Source: Phylloscopus collybita
Lineage: Eukaryota; Chordata; Aves; Passeriformes; Phylloscopidae
Assembly: GCA_027886175.1 (NCBI GenBank)
Contig: JAJNNQ010000013.1
Location: 2,170,001-2,234,000, forward strand
Direction of reading: 5' to 3'
Length of the DNA stretch: 64,000 nucleotides
The notes under the pieces: generated by a model
Databases searched by the model: none
Told to the model about the DNA's origin: nothing
The model's input: only the letters and a program-made list of their open reading frames with translations
Shown here: positions 1 through 13,916 of the stretch, piece after piece
Layout: every line of letters starts with the position of its first letter
How positions within the stretch are numbered: position 1 is the first letter of the stretch
Program-made: the position numbers and the translations under genes

Positions 1-2396
1 GTCTAAACCCTATTATTTTTATCTGTAAACTCCCAAAACAGTTTGTTGTCCTTGAATGTGACTGACATGTTACAGTGAGATGCACAAGCAATTAGGAAAA
101 ATTTACTGTTTCTTTCTATATACCATTCATTATTTCAAGCTGTTGAACTTGGACCAACTTGGTGGATGGAACAGATTTTCCAACAGGTAATTGACTTCAA
201 GAGAAGGCCTGGAATAATTCTAGCTGGCTGTTACACTGGGAATGAGTCTCCCTCCATTAATTAATCACTCTGAGGAGAATTTTTCTTTCTGAATAAACTC
301 ATTATTTTTAAACATATGACATTTAGCTGTATAAATAAACTCTAGAACTGTGATTTAAAATGTGTGCTAACTGTAGGCACGACATGCCATGGATAGCAGA
401 GCCTCCTCTGCATTTTCTGGAGTGACTTTATCTTCTGATTACAAAGAAGTGGGGGCAGGGAAATGAACTGACTTGTGATTTCACCCACTTATAACCAGGA
501 TTTCTTTACTTGCATGATTGTTACACTTAAAGACACACTCAAGGAGACATCAGCTGTTCAGCTGAAGAGGACCAAAATGTACTGAAAGACTAAAACAAAA
601 GCATACCCAAAAAGGACAAAGCCCAACCAAACACAAAAAAGGATGCAACAGATTAGTTTTTCTAACAGAGAAAAACTCCCTCTTGCTCAACTGTATCAGT
701 TCAGTGAAAGTCATTCAGACCTCTTTTCATTTTAAAAACTGTTTTTCACAGTATGAGGCTTGGACAGATATTCTATTCCAAATCTGGTTTTAAGATCTGA
801 AGATATTACTACCCACGTTGCTAACAAGAGGTTACAATCTCCTAGGTAATTTTATCTCAAGTGGATTGATATTTCTCATCAGCAGGACTGGGTAGAAGTT
901 TGCCTCTAATGGAGAAGCTGACTTTAAAAAAAAAAGTCTGGAAGTCTGGAAAAACCAACACTGAGCGTCTGGTAACAGTTTCAGTCTGCAAATTTTAAAA
1001 AAAGCCAAAGAAAATTTTTCATACAATCAACCATAAAAATACACAACTCATTCCTGTATCTGACTAATGGAATGGGATTAGTTCTAGTTCTCATTATCGG
1101 CAAACTGTTGTGGTGGTGAGAAGTTGGCACTGTGTTCCTGAAATGAAATACATTGATGGATGGCAGATCCATTGTTTGCTGGACCATGATGGTCTGGAAG
1201 CTGAGGTATGAGTCTCTCAGAAAAGAATGTCTGTAGATACACCTTCTTTAAGCATTCAGTACTAGCCACAGTCACCTACAGGGCATCACCCTGACCCAGT
1301 AAGGCCATTTTTGTCCTGCCAGTGCTGCTCTGTATTAGTGCCCTAAGCCAGGACAATTAGTTATTCAGTAAGTGAATACTGGCTTCAGACTCAGTCTGGA
1401 CCACTTGGCTATTGCCTTTTATCCTTTTCTCTCTCTGCTGTTTTCTAGTCTTCTTAGAAAGAAACCTAAAGTTACCCATACCTATCTAGGCTGAACTGGA
1501 CTCGGGGCAACTCCGGTTCAAAAACCATTTCCTGCCACTTCTACCATGGAAGAAACCCCATCTATCACAGCCCTATTAGTATTTCATTAGATGTCACAAA
1601 ACTCCTTTCTGTGCCTGGTCCACCACCCCCCAGCAGACAGTAGGTGCATGTGATTGGCAAAGTATCCAGACCCTTTATGGACTGGCAGACAGGCAAAGCA
1701 CTTGACCCATAGGCTACAAGTGGGCAGGAAGCCATTAAAAATGCAAAGTCCCTGCCTCCTTGGGTATTAACATGATGCTCCAGAGTGCACAATTAGAACA
1801 AACATTAACATAATCATTGCTTTTTAGGAGCCCCACTTTAAAGCAACATTTTTCTAGTAACACCTCTTCAACGTCTCTCCTCCATTCAGCTACGAGGTAT
1901 TAAACTGGGCCCAAGCCAGGAACAACAGTGGAGCCATCCCACCTGGCAGTCCCAGCAGCCTGCTCCATCAGTTCCCAGTTCCCACAAGCCTATTGAGCAA
2001 CACATATAGAAAGAAAGCTGCAGCTGCAGCTCTGGCTACGCTTCACTCAGAAGGTATGCACTCCCCACTCCAAAACAGCCACAGCTTTATTAAAGTCCTC
2101 AATAAAAAACTAGGAAAAAAGAGAATGAACCCCAAATTCATTAAATTCATTTAAACTTTTTCCAGTCGCTGGGGAAGCTCCAGTCTGCATGATGACTACA
2201 AAAGCAAAGCATTAAACAGCCTTGCCATGCAATTTGAATGTGTCTGTACAAGACAAAAATTCAAACCTTTCCTACTCAAGCTATCAATCAAAGTGAAGCT
2301 AAAATTACAGTTTAACAAGCAGGTATACATGTTTTAGTTAGCAAATGAAGCAAGCAGGGCACATTATTTTTAGTTGCAGTGATGAGGAAAAGAGTG

Positions 2397-2426
2397 AAAA
2401 ATAGGAGGAGGAAGGAAGGAAGGAAA
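2397..2426 (+). repeat. Purine-only tract with GGAA repeats
   Basis: An almost pure purine stretch containing GGAGGAGGAAGGAAGGAAGG. Simple low-complexity sequence with no gene nearby. Confidence 0.7.
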
Positions 2427-5400
2427 AATTGTGTCTCTCCATTTGGCTCAGGCTTCTGAAGTTTTAGTTAACATTGGCAGCATTTGGATACGATATGTCT
2501 CCTAATGGCATTCAAGAAGTCTCTTAGACTGAACTATTGCTGTGCACGTAATTATATTGTAATTTGGTTTTTTTAAAAAAATGAGCCAGAAAAGAATGAC
2601 TGAGCTTGCACCAAACTTGCCAATAAATTGTGAACTGTTTTATTAGGAGACCCCATGGGGCCAGGATGACCACGAACCACTGCTTTCCCAAGCAGATGCT
2701 CACCAAAATCCAATGTGCATCAACATGCACTTTCTCCATGATTCCAAATGCTTTTCAGCTGAAACCACAGAAAACTTTCAAATTGCTTATGTCAAAGTCT
2801 GGATCAGCAATGAGCTGATTTTCTCTCTCTTAAATTATGGAAACAATTTGCCTAAACACAGTCATCATTCATCTTCCCAAATACCATATAAAAATATGCC
2901 AGTTGCAGGATCACTAATCAGACATTTAGGCTGGTCCCTTGGACCTGAAGTTAGCCAAGTTTCCATTCCCTGCATTGGATCAGCAAAACAGCTTCCCATA
3001 ACACTGGATGATGGAGGAAGGTATCCAATTTATCTTGCAGGTACAAATTGCTGAACATATCAACAAAAGTCACAAATACATTCCTACATTCCCAAAGGAG
3101 CTTCAGTTCCAGCAGGGTTATGGTTGTTGTATGTTTTTTATAAATGCTCTTTGGAAAAATACTCACCCTTCCAGCCTTAACTCTGCCCTCCATATATATA
3201 CACTCCACCACAAACCCAGTCACAACAGTGTTAGGAACAAACAAGCTCCTCTCAGCACTTCTTGAAATGTAGAAGACCATGACTGTGCGTGCCAGAACTC
3301 TGTCTTGACCTCATCTTTTGGCACATTTTGCTCCAAAATCACAATCCTTTACTCTGACTAAGGTTTATCCATCCATATGCCCAGATAAGGCATAGCCAGC
3401 ACTGAATTCAGGTCACAGAAGCTGGACATTTCTGCTATAATTCCATTTAAACAAAGTTGTCCTCTGTTAAACCACTTATCAGAAACAACGCAAGACTGCC
3501 TTCTGAAAAAGTTGTGGCAGAACCCTTTTTGCCAAAGCAAGGTCACTGCTGAATGTAAGCTGTTTTTCATAGTAAAACAACTTTCTTTTTACTAATGTTC
3601 AGTGGGAAAGACTCAAGGATGCCACTCAATCCATTTTCAAAATAATCAGCCAAACAAAACTGGAAGCAAAGGCTAGGCTGTCTCAGGATATCAGAATTTT
3701 CTGAATGCTATTCTCATTGGTCTGATGAATGGGGAAGGCGGAGGAAAGCTCTTTTCCTTTTCATAATTCTTTCCCCATGAGGAATAATTTCCCAAAGGAA
3801 TTATTTAATCATAAATTACAGCTAGTAACTCACTGAAGAGGGAAAAAAAACAAGTCAGTAATGAAGAATCAACTTTTTGGTTCCAGCAGGGAACTGAAAG
3901 AAGCAGCTTTATTCTATTACTATTTAGCCCATCCTGGGGTGTGACTCATTAGGGCTTTCATGGCTCACCAGGATGTTTTGGTCAGTCTTTTAAGAACACC
4001 CCGATCTGTTTTCCTGTTGTTTTCAGGGCTCACACTGCATTTTCTTGCGGCTTCTAGCACTCTCCTAAATGCTGGAGGTGCTTGAGGTTCAAGACTGCAC
4101 TTAGGGGATAAAAAGGTCACTGAGCCAAAAGGAACAGCTACAGTGAGCTTTTTTTTCCCCACCAGAAACCACCCCAACATTTTCATTAAAGCAGAAGTTT
4201 GAATTTCTGAGCAGCTGCCAGTTCATGGGTGTGAATGGATTCAGCAGGGCAGGAGTGTTCTGCTGGAGAGGGTCCTGATAGCTTGTTGTGCTGTGCCCCT
4301 GAAAGACAAAGTGAAAAAAAAGAGGGAAAAAGACCACAAGTGAAGTTTGTGGAAGAGAAACAGGGGCAGGCTAGATGGCTGCTCTGACAAGAGACTGTTT
4401 CACTGAAGTGCGATGAGTGCAGAAGGGTCTGGGGGTGGGATAAGGCCACTGTGTTTACTAACTTTTGATTTTTAACTCGGGGGGTTAGAGAATTCTGTCA
4501 CAACTGGCATATGTCCTGGAAAAAAACAAAACTTGTCCAACCTGTGTTAATACAAACAGGTCCTGTCCCCAGCCAAAGCAACTCAGCAAGCAAACAACAT
4601 GGGCGAAACAGGAAAGTTTGAGAATGAAGTCAGAAGTAGGAGTTGCTGGGAATGGAAAAGTGACAGCTAAAAGCCAAGTAAACTACCTGAAATAAAGTCA
4701 AAAGCCTCCATAAAGCATCTGTTCTCCCTCAAGCTATCCAAGCATCATATTCAAAGTGTTTCATTATCTTCTGAAACCTGGTGAGTTCACAGCTTGGTTA
4801 ACTTGGTTAATTTTGACAGCAAATCTCACAGTTTAATGGCCCTTTTGTCCTGTGTTGTCTTTCTCTGTAGGAAAATAAAACAAGTGAAAGCAGGATCTGA
4901 GTATGGAGAAGAACAAAGAGGAAAGAGTGGAATGGAGAATTTCAATAAATTGGAGAGAAGCAAGAAATGTGATGGTCAGAAAAAAGGAAATGTCTGATGT
5001 GGAAGAAAAAGGATGACAGAAGTGCAGGCTGCTGGACACATCAAGAGCACCCTGAGACATGGCCCTGCAGGTTTACAAGATTCACAGGTGTTGGTTGGGG
5101 GCCTGAGAGCCGAGAGCTGTGCTGGTAAACTTGCATTTGGAGAGGGATCAACCCAGGACACAGCAGTACCAGAGAGGAGCACTCCCCCAGACTGGCCTGT
5201 GCTGCCACAAAGACCAACGCAGAGGCTGCCTTGGGATTTCATGACTGATTTGGTTGCAGGGAAATTCTGTTGCTAAGCTGCTCCAGCTGCAAACCTTAAT
5301 AGCAACTGTTGTGTGCATCTCGTCTACCACATTTATCAGCCTGGAAAATTAAGAGATGAGGAAAACAAGCAATGCCATGCTATGCTTCACTGGGTCTTCC

Positions 5401-6116
5401 CCCTTAACGTGGAGTGTCACCAGTGCCAGCCACAATGAATACAGGACAGAAAATTTGGGCAGCTGCAACCAGACTGATTTGCACCCACTGAAAGTATTAC
5501 CTTGGATACCACAAGAGCAGTTTACTTGAACTCAGCACAGCTGGAAATAGATCTGTGCTTCAGGAAGCAAAAATACCACAAAAGAGTGGGGGCTTTGTTG
5601 CCTCTCTGTCCTTGGTGGACTCTTACTGTTGGATGTTTTCAGGCACCCCAGAAAAACCAATTTCTTCCATATGGTGAAGCATGGTACTACGAGCTTCCTG
5701 CTCCCATGGTTTGGTTTTTTTTGCCGGACTGTAACCACTTGGTTTGAATTAACCCTGATGGCTTTGCCTAAATTGTTTTGGTTTTCTTTCAGTAAAAAAA
5801 AGACTGTTTCTGAAGCAGAAGCTGTTGTTTGTGATTTTATGTTTACAAGATCCTTGCACAAGCAACTCCAAACCCCATGCTCTGGAGCAATGACGCAGCC
5901 TTTACATCAGAAGAGTAAAAACTCATGTAAAAAGTTACTCTAATTATGGGTAACTTGGGGTGTGGGAAAAAGAAATTGCAAAAGCAAAATTCTCCCTTAA
6001 CTGTTCACGCAAGCTCCACAGAAGTATCTAGCACAACTTCACATCCCCCAAACTCACCCATGTTTGGCATGTTCCTGTTTTTTCTGAATTTCTGGTGAGA
6101 AAACACGAAGAATCCT

Positions 6117-6142
6117 GGGGTGGGGGGGTGGGGGCTGTGGGG
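6117..6142 (+). other. G-quadruplex-forming motif
   Basis: Four G-runs of 4, 7, 5 and 4 bases are separated by loops of T, T and CTGT on the plus strand. This meets the canonical G-quadruplex pattern with very short loops, in a region otherwise without GC-rich sequence. Confidence 0.75.
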
Positions 6143-9100
6143 TGTTTGTATCCAACTGATGGCTAGGTAGGAAAGAGATTTTACTTTCCAGCAAGTAGCA
6201 CTGGGCTACACACTCACACACAATGCAGAAATGGACCAGACATGTATTCAACGCCTTTTACAAACACCCTTAAAGCCAGTTTTGCAAGTATGATATGAAG
6301 GAATTTCCAGTGCTTAATTCTCCCTGGTTCCATGATATATTTCCAGCAACACAGGAGTTAAACAGGCAGCAGCTGAGCTGAAAACAGGGGCCAGTTGTTT
6401 GGATGCAAGACAATAAGCTACAGAGGGAGATGTGGCTACACAGAGAGATCCTGTGATCTGGACTTGGAGAGAGTGTAGGGGAGAAAACAAAAGAAATACT
6501 AATGAATTGTAGCACTTGGGTTTTTCAAACTAGGTACAATCATTAACTGATGAGATTAACTTGAAGACAAAGTCCAGGCAATGACAGTATAGGTAAAGAA
6601 ATGAACTCAGGGGAACATCTAGCCAGGAAAAGGAGAAAGGAATTTGCTCTGGAGAAAGACCCTGTTGGCCACAAAGCATCAACCTGCTCTGGGGTACACC
6701 TTCAGAGAGCTACCTCTGGGAATCTGCTGAGAAGCTGAGCACAGCAGTGGAAGCTTACAGAGGCCATAGGTCAGGCTCCTTTGCCAGCCACTGGAACAAG
6801 AAGGTTTCCCATATGGCTTCTAGGGTAAGCAAAAGGTCCTAAGCAAGGAGCCTGAAGAGCCTTTGAACCGCCGTACTAGTACAGATAAATGACCTGTTTG
6901 TAGGGCTGTCCTGGGAACATCTATCCTGAATGCAGAACTCTGTGCTAAGGGAATTTGATAGCATTAATCCTGGATTAACTGCTATCTATTCTTTTCACCC
7001 ACAGCTGCAGAAGGAAAGTTCTGACCTAGGTGTGCTGATGGAGTGGAAACATCACCAGTGGGCTCCTACAGAATGTTGGTGGTCTCTTCCTACAGTAAAC
7101 CTCTCTTTCTCCACCTCTTTCCCAGACACGCTGGTGACCTATCTATAGGATTAACTTAGTATGTCAATGGAGTGTGATTAACAGGTTTGCACACTACATT
7201 GTCAAGAGAGGTGTGTACAAGTCAGAAGACGAGAAGAATGGTATTGATGAGCTGATAATCTCCACAAAAACAGGAAGGAAGGATAGATTAATCTGTAAAA
7301 ATACAGTATGTTTGGAGCTGAACTCAGTAAAAATTTCTGGTTTGGTTTACTTTCTCATCTTCTATGGCTGCACAGGTAAAAGTCTGCTTGTTTCGCAGAA
7401 ACATCCACAAAAAATATTTGGATTCAATGACCATTTGAACACGACTATTCAAAGAAAGTGGAGTGATGGAGAACAATCTAATAGGAATTATGGATTTATA
7501 TGGAACATAATAGAGAGAACTGTATAATAACTGATTGGTTGGCTCAATAACTGGCCAGGAAAAATAGAAAGGGGGAGGAGGGAATCTATTTCAGATTGGC
7601 CTAAAGTTATTTTCAGTTATTCCCACCAAAATGGAAGGAAAAAAAATCTGAAAAACTTGAGAATTTCAGTCCAGAATAGAAGCCTGGAGCTGACTCCCAA
7701 ACTGCAGCTGCTGAGCAGAGCTGCAGCACTGCCAGTTCTTTGGCTTCTTGCCTAATAGTCTCAAGAAAGAATTTATATCAAAACCCATTGCTAATACAAG
7801 ACATATTTTAAACATTTGATCAGCAATTAAGCTTTGACTTCTCAAGAACCGACAAGTAATTCACAGTCTGTCCCAACAAACTTGGTGTCATTGAAAACAT
7901 TCTAGGCTAAGGATACCAACAATGTTACCAGCATCCTTTCTGTCACGCCAAGAGTTATATTAAAAAGAAACCCATACATAGTTTGGAACAAGAAGCATAC
8001 AGAAGTGATTTAGACACACACAATTGTTTGGGTGAGGTTTGTTTTGTTTTGTGATGTCTTTAATTACAAATCCACAGGAGATCAATGCAAGTATCAAAAC
8101 CATCATAATGAAATATTTAACTTCCTGGCTGGCTCAAGCAACAGTCATGACTACAAGATGCTGCCACATCCAATCCCTGTGAAGAAACCAAATGGTAAAC
8201 AGACACTACACTGCTTGTCAGGCTGCAGCCTTCTCCTCTGAAACCAAATACTCATAGAGACAAGGCAGAATGAAGTGGCTGTTATGATCATTTATATAAA
8301 ATCACTAAATATTAAAATGAGAGATGATTGTGCTTTACTATTTGCAGTCACTTGTCCTTTTACTGAGCTCTTCACTTGAAGATCAAAACCTTATTAAAAG
8401 CATTACTAAATGAGGTCTCAGAGCACTCCAGCATGAAAGACATCTTAAAATCCTTCACTTCTCAAGTCAGGAAGCTCAAAGCAGACAGCCTAGCTCTAAA
8501 ATTAATTTGTTTCAACTTATATGGCACATGGGCTATTTCTCAGGGCTCCAACAAAAGATCAGTACATTGTGGAGTTTGAATTATTTTGACCCAATTAATC
8601 TCTTCCAAGATCTTAAAAATAACAACACAGCATGCAGTTTGGAGCTGGAAAATGAAAGCATCTGCCATTAACCCATTCTTCCTGGAGCTTTATTTGCCCC
8701 TCCCAAGTCCTGTCAAGGGCTGAGCCTGGTACAAGGGAATGCTGCTATCCTGCATATTCCCTCTCACCCCTATTTCTTCATGTACTCATGTTCACCTGCC
8801 TTGCACTGTAAACAATTGACCAAACTGGTCTAGAAAAATTAGACTGGAGGACTTGAAATTGCCATGCAACAAAATGACAGTTTGCTTTTGTACCTGCTAC
8901 TATAAAATCAAAAATACAAGTAGAGTCTTAAGGAAGTAAGTACTTTTAGTAATGTGGATTACTGAATAAAGCTGCATTTACACAAAATAATGCTTCTAAT
9001 CACTTCTTACTACTAAAGATTTTCAATATTAATTCTGAAGTGTGACCTGCCTTTTCAAGGATGCTGTGCACCATGAGCAGTGGATGGCACACATGCACAC

Positions 9101-12100
9101 ACACCTCTTTGCACCCATATATGTCTTGAAGCACACTCATACTTTCATGGAAAGGAATGGTGGTGAGACAGGAGCAACCTGATGGCAGTGTGTGACTCAA
9201 CACCACAGAACAGAGGGACAGCTTCACACCTGCACACAGACAGCAGTCCAGTGGTACTACATCACCTGTCAGTCTGCAGTCACAGCTTCGCTCTCACAAG
9301 GGAATACAGAGGAAAAATTGTGGCTGTACACAGGCATTTTTGCTTTGGTAACAAAATCTGGGTTTAGTGCTCCTCATTATGTCAAGCCTGTGGGGCAACA
9401 CTGCAGAGGAGCTGTGAGCTCAGGCTCAGTTTTATGAGCCTAGGTCTTACTCACAAAGCCCAGATAAACAAAATCAGAAACAGCCATTAAACAGTGAGAA
9501 CTTTTATGTCTCACTCACACATAGGCCATAAATCATGTCAAAAGACAAATCAGGGAAGGCTCAGGATATCCTGCTTGAAAGCATCTCTGAGACCGCTTGG
9601 CAAATGTGTGCTCTTGCTCTCCTGAGCAGAGAGCACATTCCTGGAGGCTTTGGCAGGTTCAGTGTCCCTGCAGAGACACCACTACCATCACTGGTATTTA
9701 CAACACACACAGACTCCCAGGGCAGATCACCCCCTGCCCAGTACCAAGGAGAACACAATAGCCTTTCTCACCCAGGATGCACACAGCACTGCCTTGGTCC
9801 TGCCTAGCGCTGCATGCTCTTGACCATCATTAACTTCAGAGAAGACTGGAGACATGCTGTTGGGCCATTTCAGTCTAAACACACAGGTTTTTGCCTTTGT
9901 CCACATAATAAGCCTTTCCTTATTTCCCTATTGTAGGACTGGCACCTTTAGGAGCCTCTTGTTCTGTGGGGCAGCACCTGGATATCTTCTACTGTCTACT
10001 TTCTCTGTACCTTTGGTTCTCCCCATCTTTTCAGTAAAGCCCAGTGCTAACCTTCCTTTGTTCCAATGTGACTGAGGGCTGGCTCTTCTCCTCTTACCTT
10101 GGTCATTGTGCAGCAGATTCTCCATGAGGAAAAGCAGAGAAGTGAGTGGAGTGCTGCAGATGGGTGCTAAAAGGACAGCAGGTACCCTGTTGGCCTTTCA
10201 TTCAATGCAACGTTTTCCTCAGTGTGTCATTGCTCAGATTTCATTTCCATCAGATGCTTCCCTCAGCCCCTCTATTTCCTTCCACAGTGAGGATGCAGAC
10301 CTCCTGTAGGAATAGGAGGGCTCTGCCTGTGGGTCCTGGGGAGGCAAAAGGAAACAAGAGACAGAAAATAACAAAAGGATACTCAGGAATCTGCTAAATG
10401 CCAAGGAAACAAACAACAAATGCATTGCTATGGCCTGAAGCCCACAAAACAGGGCTTTCAGTAACCAGAATCACGGGGAATTTTCACAGGGCTGCTTCTT
10501 ACAAAAAAAACCAACCACTTTTGTGAACATTGATACTTACCTCTATTTTGATATTTTTAGGTCCTTATGTCTGAGCTGATTTGTTCACTCTGAATTCAGC
10601 TGTTGGCCAGTCAAGCAAAAGCAGGTGGGAAAACCATGCTCCTCTGAAAAAAGAGAAACTACACTCCCAGTTTGTCCAATGTAACAGAGGCAGTGGGATT
10701 CAGTGCAGAAGTATACCGCTAACACTCAGTACCAAATCAGTGCTCAAATATTTTCAGTTAATGTATATTTTATTATTATTTTTAAAAGAGTATGCAGAGT
10801 GTGATTTTTTTAATTTCCAGGATCCACTTAAGTTCAGAGCAAAAACCTTCTCAGTAAAGGATAACGTTAAAGTTCTTTCTTGCCTAACAGTCTCATCTAG
10901 AGTGAAAAATACCTTTCTCATGCACATCTCAATGTCTGTTCTCCACCTAGCACTACACAAGGTTTAAAAACTCTGTCCAAGTTCATTGTGCATGTTGTAT
11001 GACAGGTGTTTGCAGAGAAAGCCAAAATGATCTCATATGTGCCAGTCCTTCCAATAAGCACTTACACCACGTCAGCTTCAGGTGATGTTGAGTTTTATAT
11101 TCTGCCAAGGCACAGATGGACAGAGCACACCTGCAGTCTTTAATGGGTATGCTTCTTGAATATCTTAGGACAGCTTTGGTTCGCTTGCGTCTGGTGCTTA
11201 TGTCTAGGATAACCTCAGGATCTTAAACAAATGCCTATTAAACCATCTCTTCAGGTAGAAGCTGATGAGTGCCAATGTACATTAGATTGTGGGATACTAT
11301 ATCACAAGGATTTACATATTAACTCCTGGCTTGTGTTATAATATATTGCAGTAGTCCTTAGAGTCATGCTGCATGACCTACCTGAAATTGCCAAGGTGAA
11401 ATCTGAATTGAGAGTCCTAATTAATTTACTTTTCAAATTTTTACATTAATGGCAAGTTTGAAAAGGTCAAGGCAAGGTAAGATTTTATGAAATAACTGTT
11501 TAAAATAGTCTCTGGGTTATTGTGTTTCATTTCTGTAAGATGACTAGACCTGAAACCGGATTTTTACCTGGACTTCACATCAATGTTTTTATCTGATCAT
11601 CTTCCATCTGTTGCTATGTGTTATGTACACACTTGCACACACTTTGTTTCAACACAAAGTCTTCCATCATTGGGAGATCGTTTCTCTTTTTGGTGTTCAA
11701 ACCCGAATCAATGTCCCAGGAAGAGACCCAATTCACATTCTCTGTGTCCCCATTTCTGCTCCTGACAGAAGCTGTATAACATTAAGTCTTCAAATGCTCA
11801 GCACTTGCATTGAGTGCATTTGAATGGATACTGTGATATACAGTTCCCTGCACAGCACATCACATTGATTTTGTCAGCAGTTACTTCTGATGCCAGGCAA
11901 AGAGCTGACTGCAGCATCTAAGCTCCATTTCATAGAAACTTGATGTCCCTTTTCATTCTTGCATTAGAATGACTTCTACCACTGGAGCAGCTTGGCACAT
12001 CTTTGGGCATCCCCAGATGAAGTCTTTCAGTTCTGTACTAAAATGAGGCTGCCTACTTTTCTCTTCAGGACTCACCACCACAGTGTGGGATAGAATTATT

Positions 12101-13896
12101 TCCTTTGATTATTTTCTCGTAGGAAATTCCCAGTCAGTAAAGATGTAAAACAACAGAAACATTCATCTTTAGCCAAATAACCTCTAGACTCATAACAGGA
12201 GTCAATGATCTCCTGGTACAGCAAAAAGGAAGTCAATAAATGAGGGCCATTAAGAGGATCAATAACAGCATATAGGGAAGAGAACAGTGTTAGTCATCAC
12301 TTTGATGTTGAAATGTTCTTATACTTTTCTCCAAAGCTTCTAAGAAACACCTATTTTGCTGGTACTGAAGACCACACAGAAGCCATCTGCATTATGAAAG
12401 ACTTTTCAAAGAGAAACCTGAAGTAACTCTCTTCTCATCACCTTTCATTCACCAGAAAACCATAGGACAGAAGCATTTGTGTGTTTCATTGCATCCATCA
12501 GCTGTATATTGCTGCAGTCAGGGAAGCTTGCCCTTACCTGTAGTCTGTCAGTGTGTTCCATTTATCCCACACGGGGTCACTTGAGCTCATTTCTTGGTTT
12601 TCATCTCCTTTCCTTACTTGATGAAACTAAAGCAAAGTGACAGGTACATAGATACTAAACAGCACGACTGAGCTGGACTTCCACAGGACTCAGACATCCT
12701 GACAGTGCTCTTTTAATTTAGTCAGCTTCTTTGAAGATGCAGTCACCTGAGAATAAGCCCTTGATTTCACCATGTGGGCTCTTGGAGGCGGCACAGCCTT
12801 TGCTTCTGTATAGCTCTAAGCAGGAACCCACACAGAGTGAAGCTGCAAGGCATTATATTTGTGACTCACAGCTTTCCCACAGCATCCACAAGAATTCACA
12901 GTTTGGTGACCCCAGATAGGCACAACATTTGGCTTGGAAACGGGATCTGGAGACCTGGGACTCTCTGGCAAGGATTTCTCCAAGTGGCCCAGAGGTCAGG
13001 TGCAATACCAGGTGGCTAAAGGGGAGTCCACATCTCATTCTGAATTAGGGGATTCTCCCACATCAGGACATGTAAGGTTCAAGGGTTGGATTTAAAATCC
13101 TTGCTACTCTTCATACTTTCCATATAAAAAGCTTTCAGAAGAGCTTTTGGCCAAGTTTCAAAAAAGAAATCCTATAATGGTGCCAGCCACTTGAGATAGG
13201 AAGAAGCATCATCACTGTTGTTACACAGCTCCCTAAATTCCTGCAGACTGTGGCTGGGAAGAACTGCACGGGTGGTTATTTGGCCCTAACACTTAGCTCC
13301 TCACCTGCAATTAGAAGCCATTTCTAGAAATTTCCTATACAAAGGCAAATGAACTCCATAAAAAAATCATCCCACTTACCTGTGCTGTTTTGAGCTTCCG
13401 TAAGTCTGTTTGCCCCTCACCATGGAGGTAAGCCATGGGTGAGTTTGGGATGCCTTTGGAGATTTGATAAGGTGGGAAAATGGAGAAGTGCCATTTCTCA
13501 AGTAGATTCAAGCAAAACCAAATAACTTGTTGCTGTAAATTGAGGTAGAGCACTTGATTTCAGTCAGTAGCCAACAGGCATGGGGTAAAAGTTGCCACTG
13601 GTGCCCAGTCCAGGACCCAGCTGCCATTATCCCTGCGGCCTGCACTGAGCTGAAAACAGGGGAATGCAAGATAGGGAACGAGGGAGAAAAATACAACACA
13701 CGATCCTTTGCATTATATCACACATGTTTGTGCTGACTTCAGGGTCACTTAATGAAGCCTTGGCTGGGTAGGCCTCTGACCCCCAGCATTAGCTCTCCTT
13801 CAGTAGGTGGCACAATGCACATTGCACCACAGGCTCTTGCATATGGTCCTTGTATAATGCTTTTAATTTGAAGAGGCCCCCATCAGACATTAAAAA

Positions 13897-13916
13897 GCAC
13901 TTGATAATTAAAGTGC
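13897..13916. promoter_or_regulatory. Inverted NKX-like site around a TAATTA-type core
   Basis: GCACTT and AAGTGC form a perfect inverted pair flanking GATAATTA. CACTT/AAGTG is the core bound by NKX2-type homeodomains, and AATTA is a general homeodomain core. The function is only suggested; nothing shows that it is bound. Confidence 0.25.
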
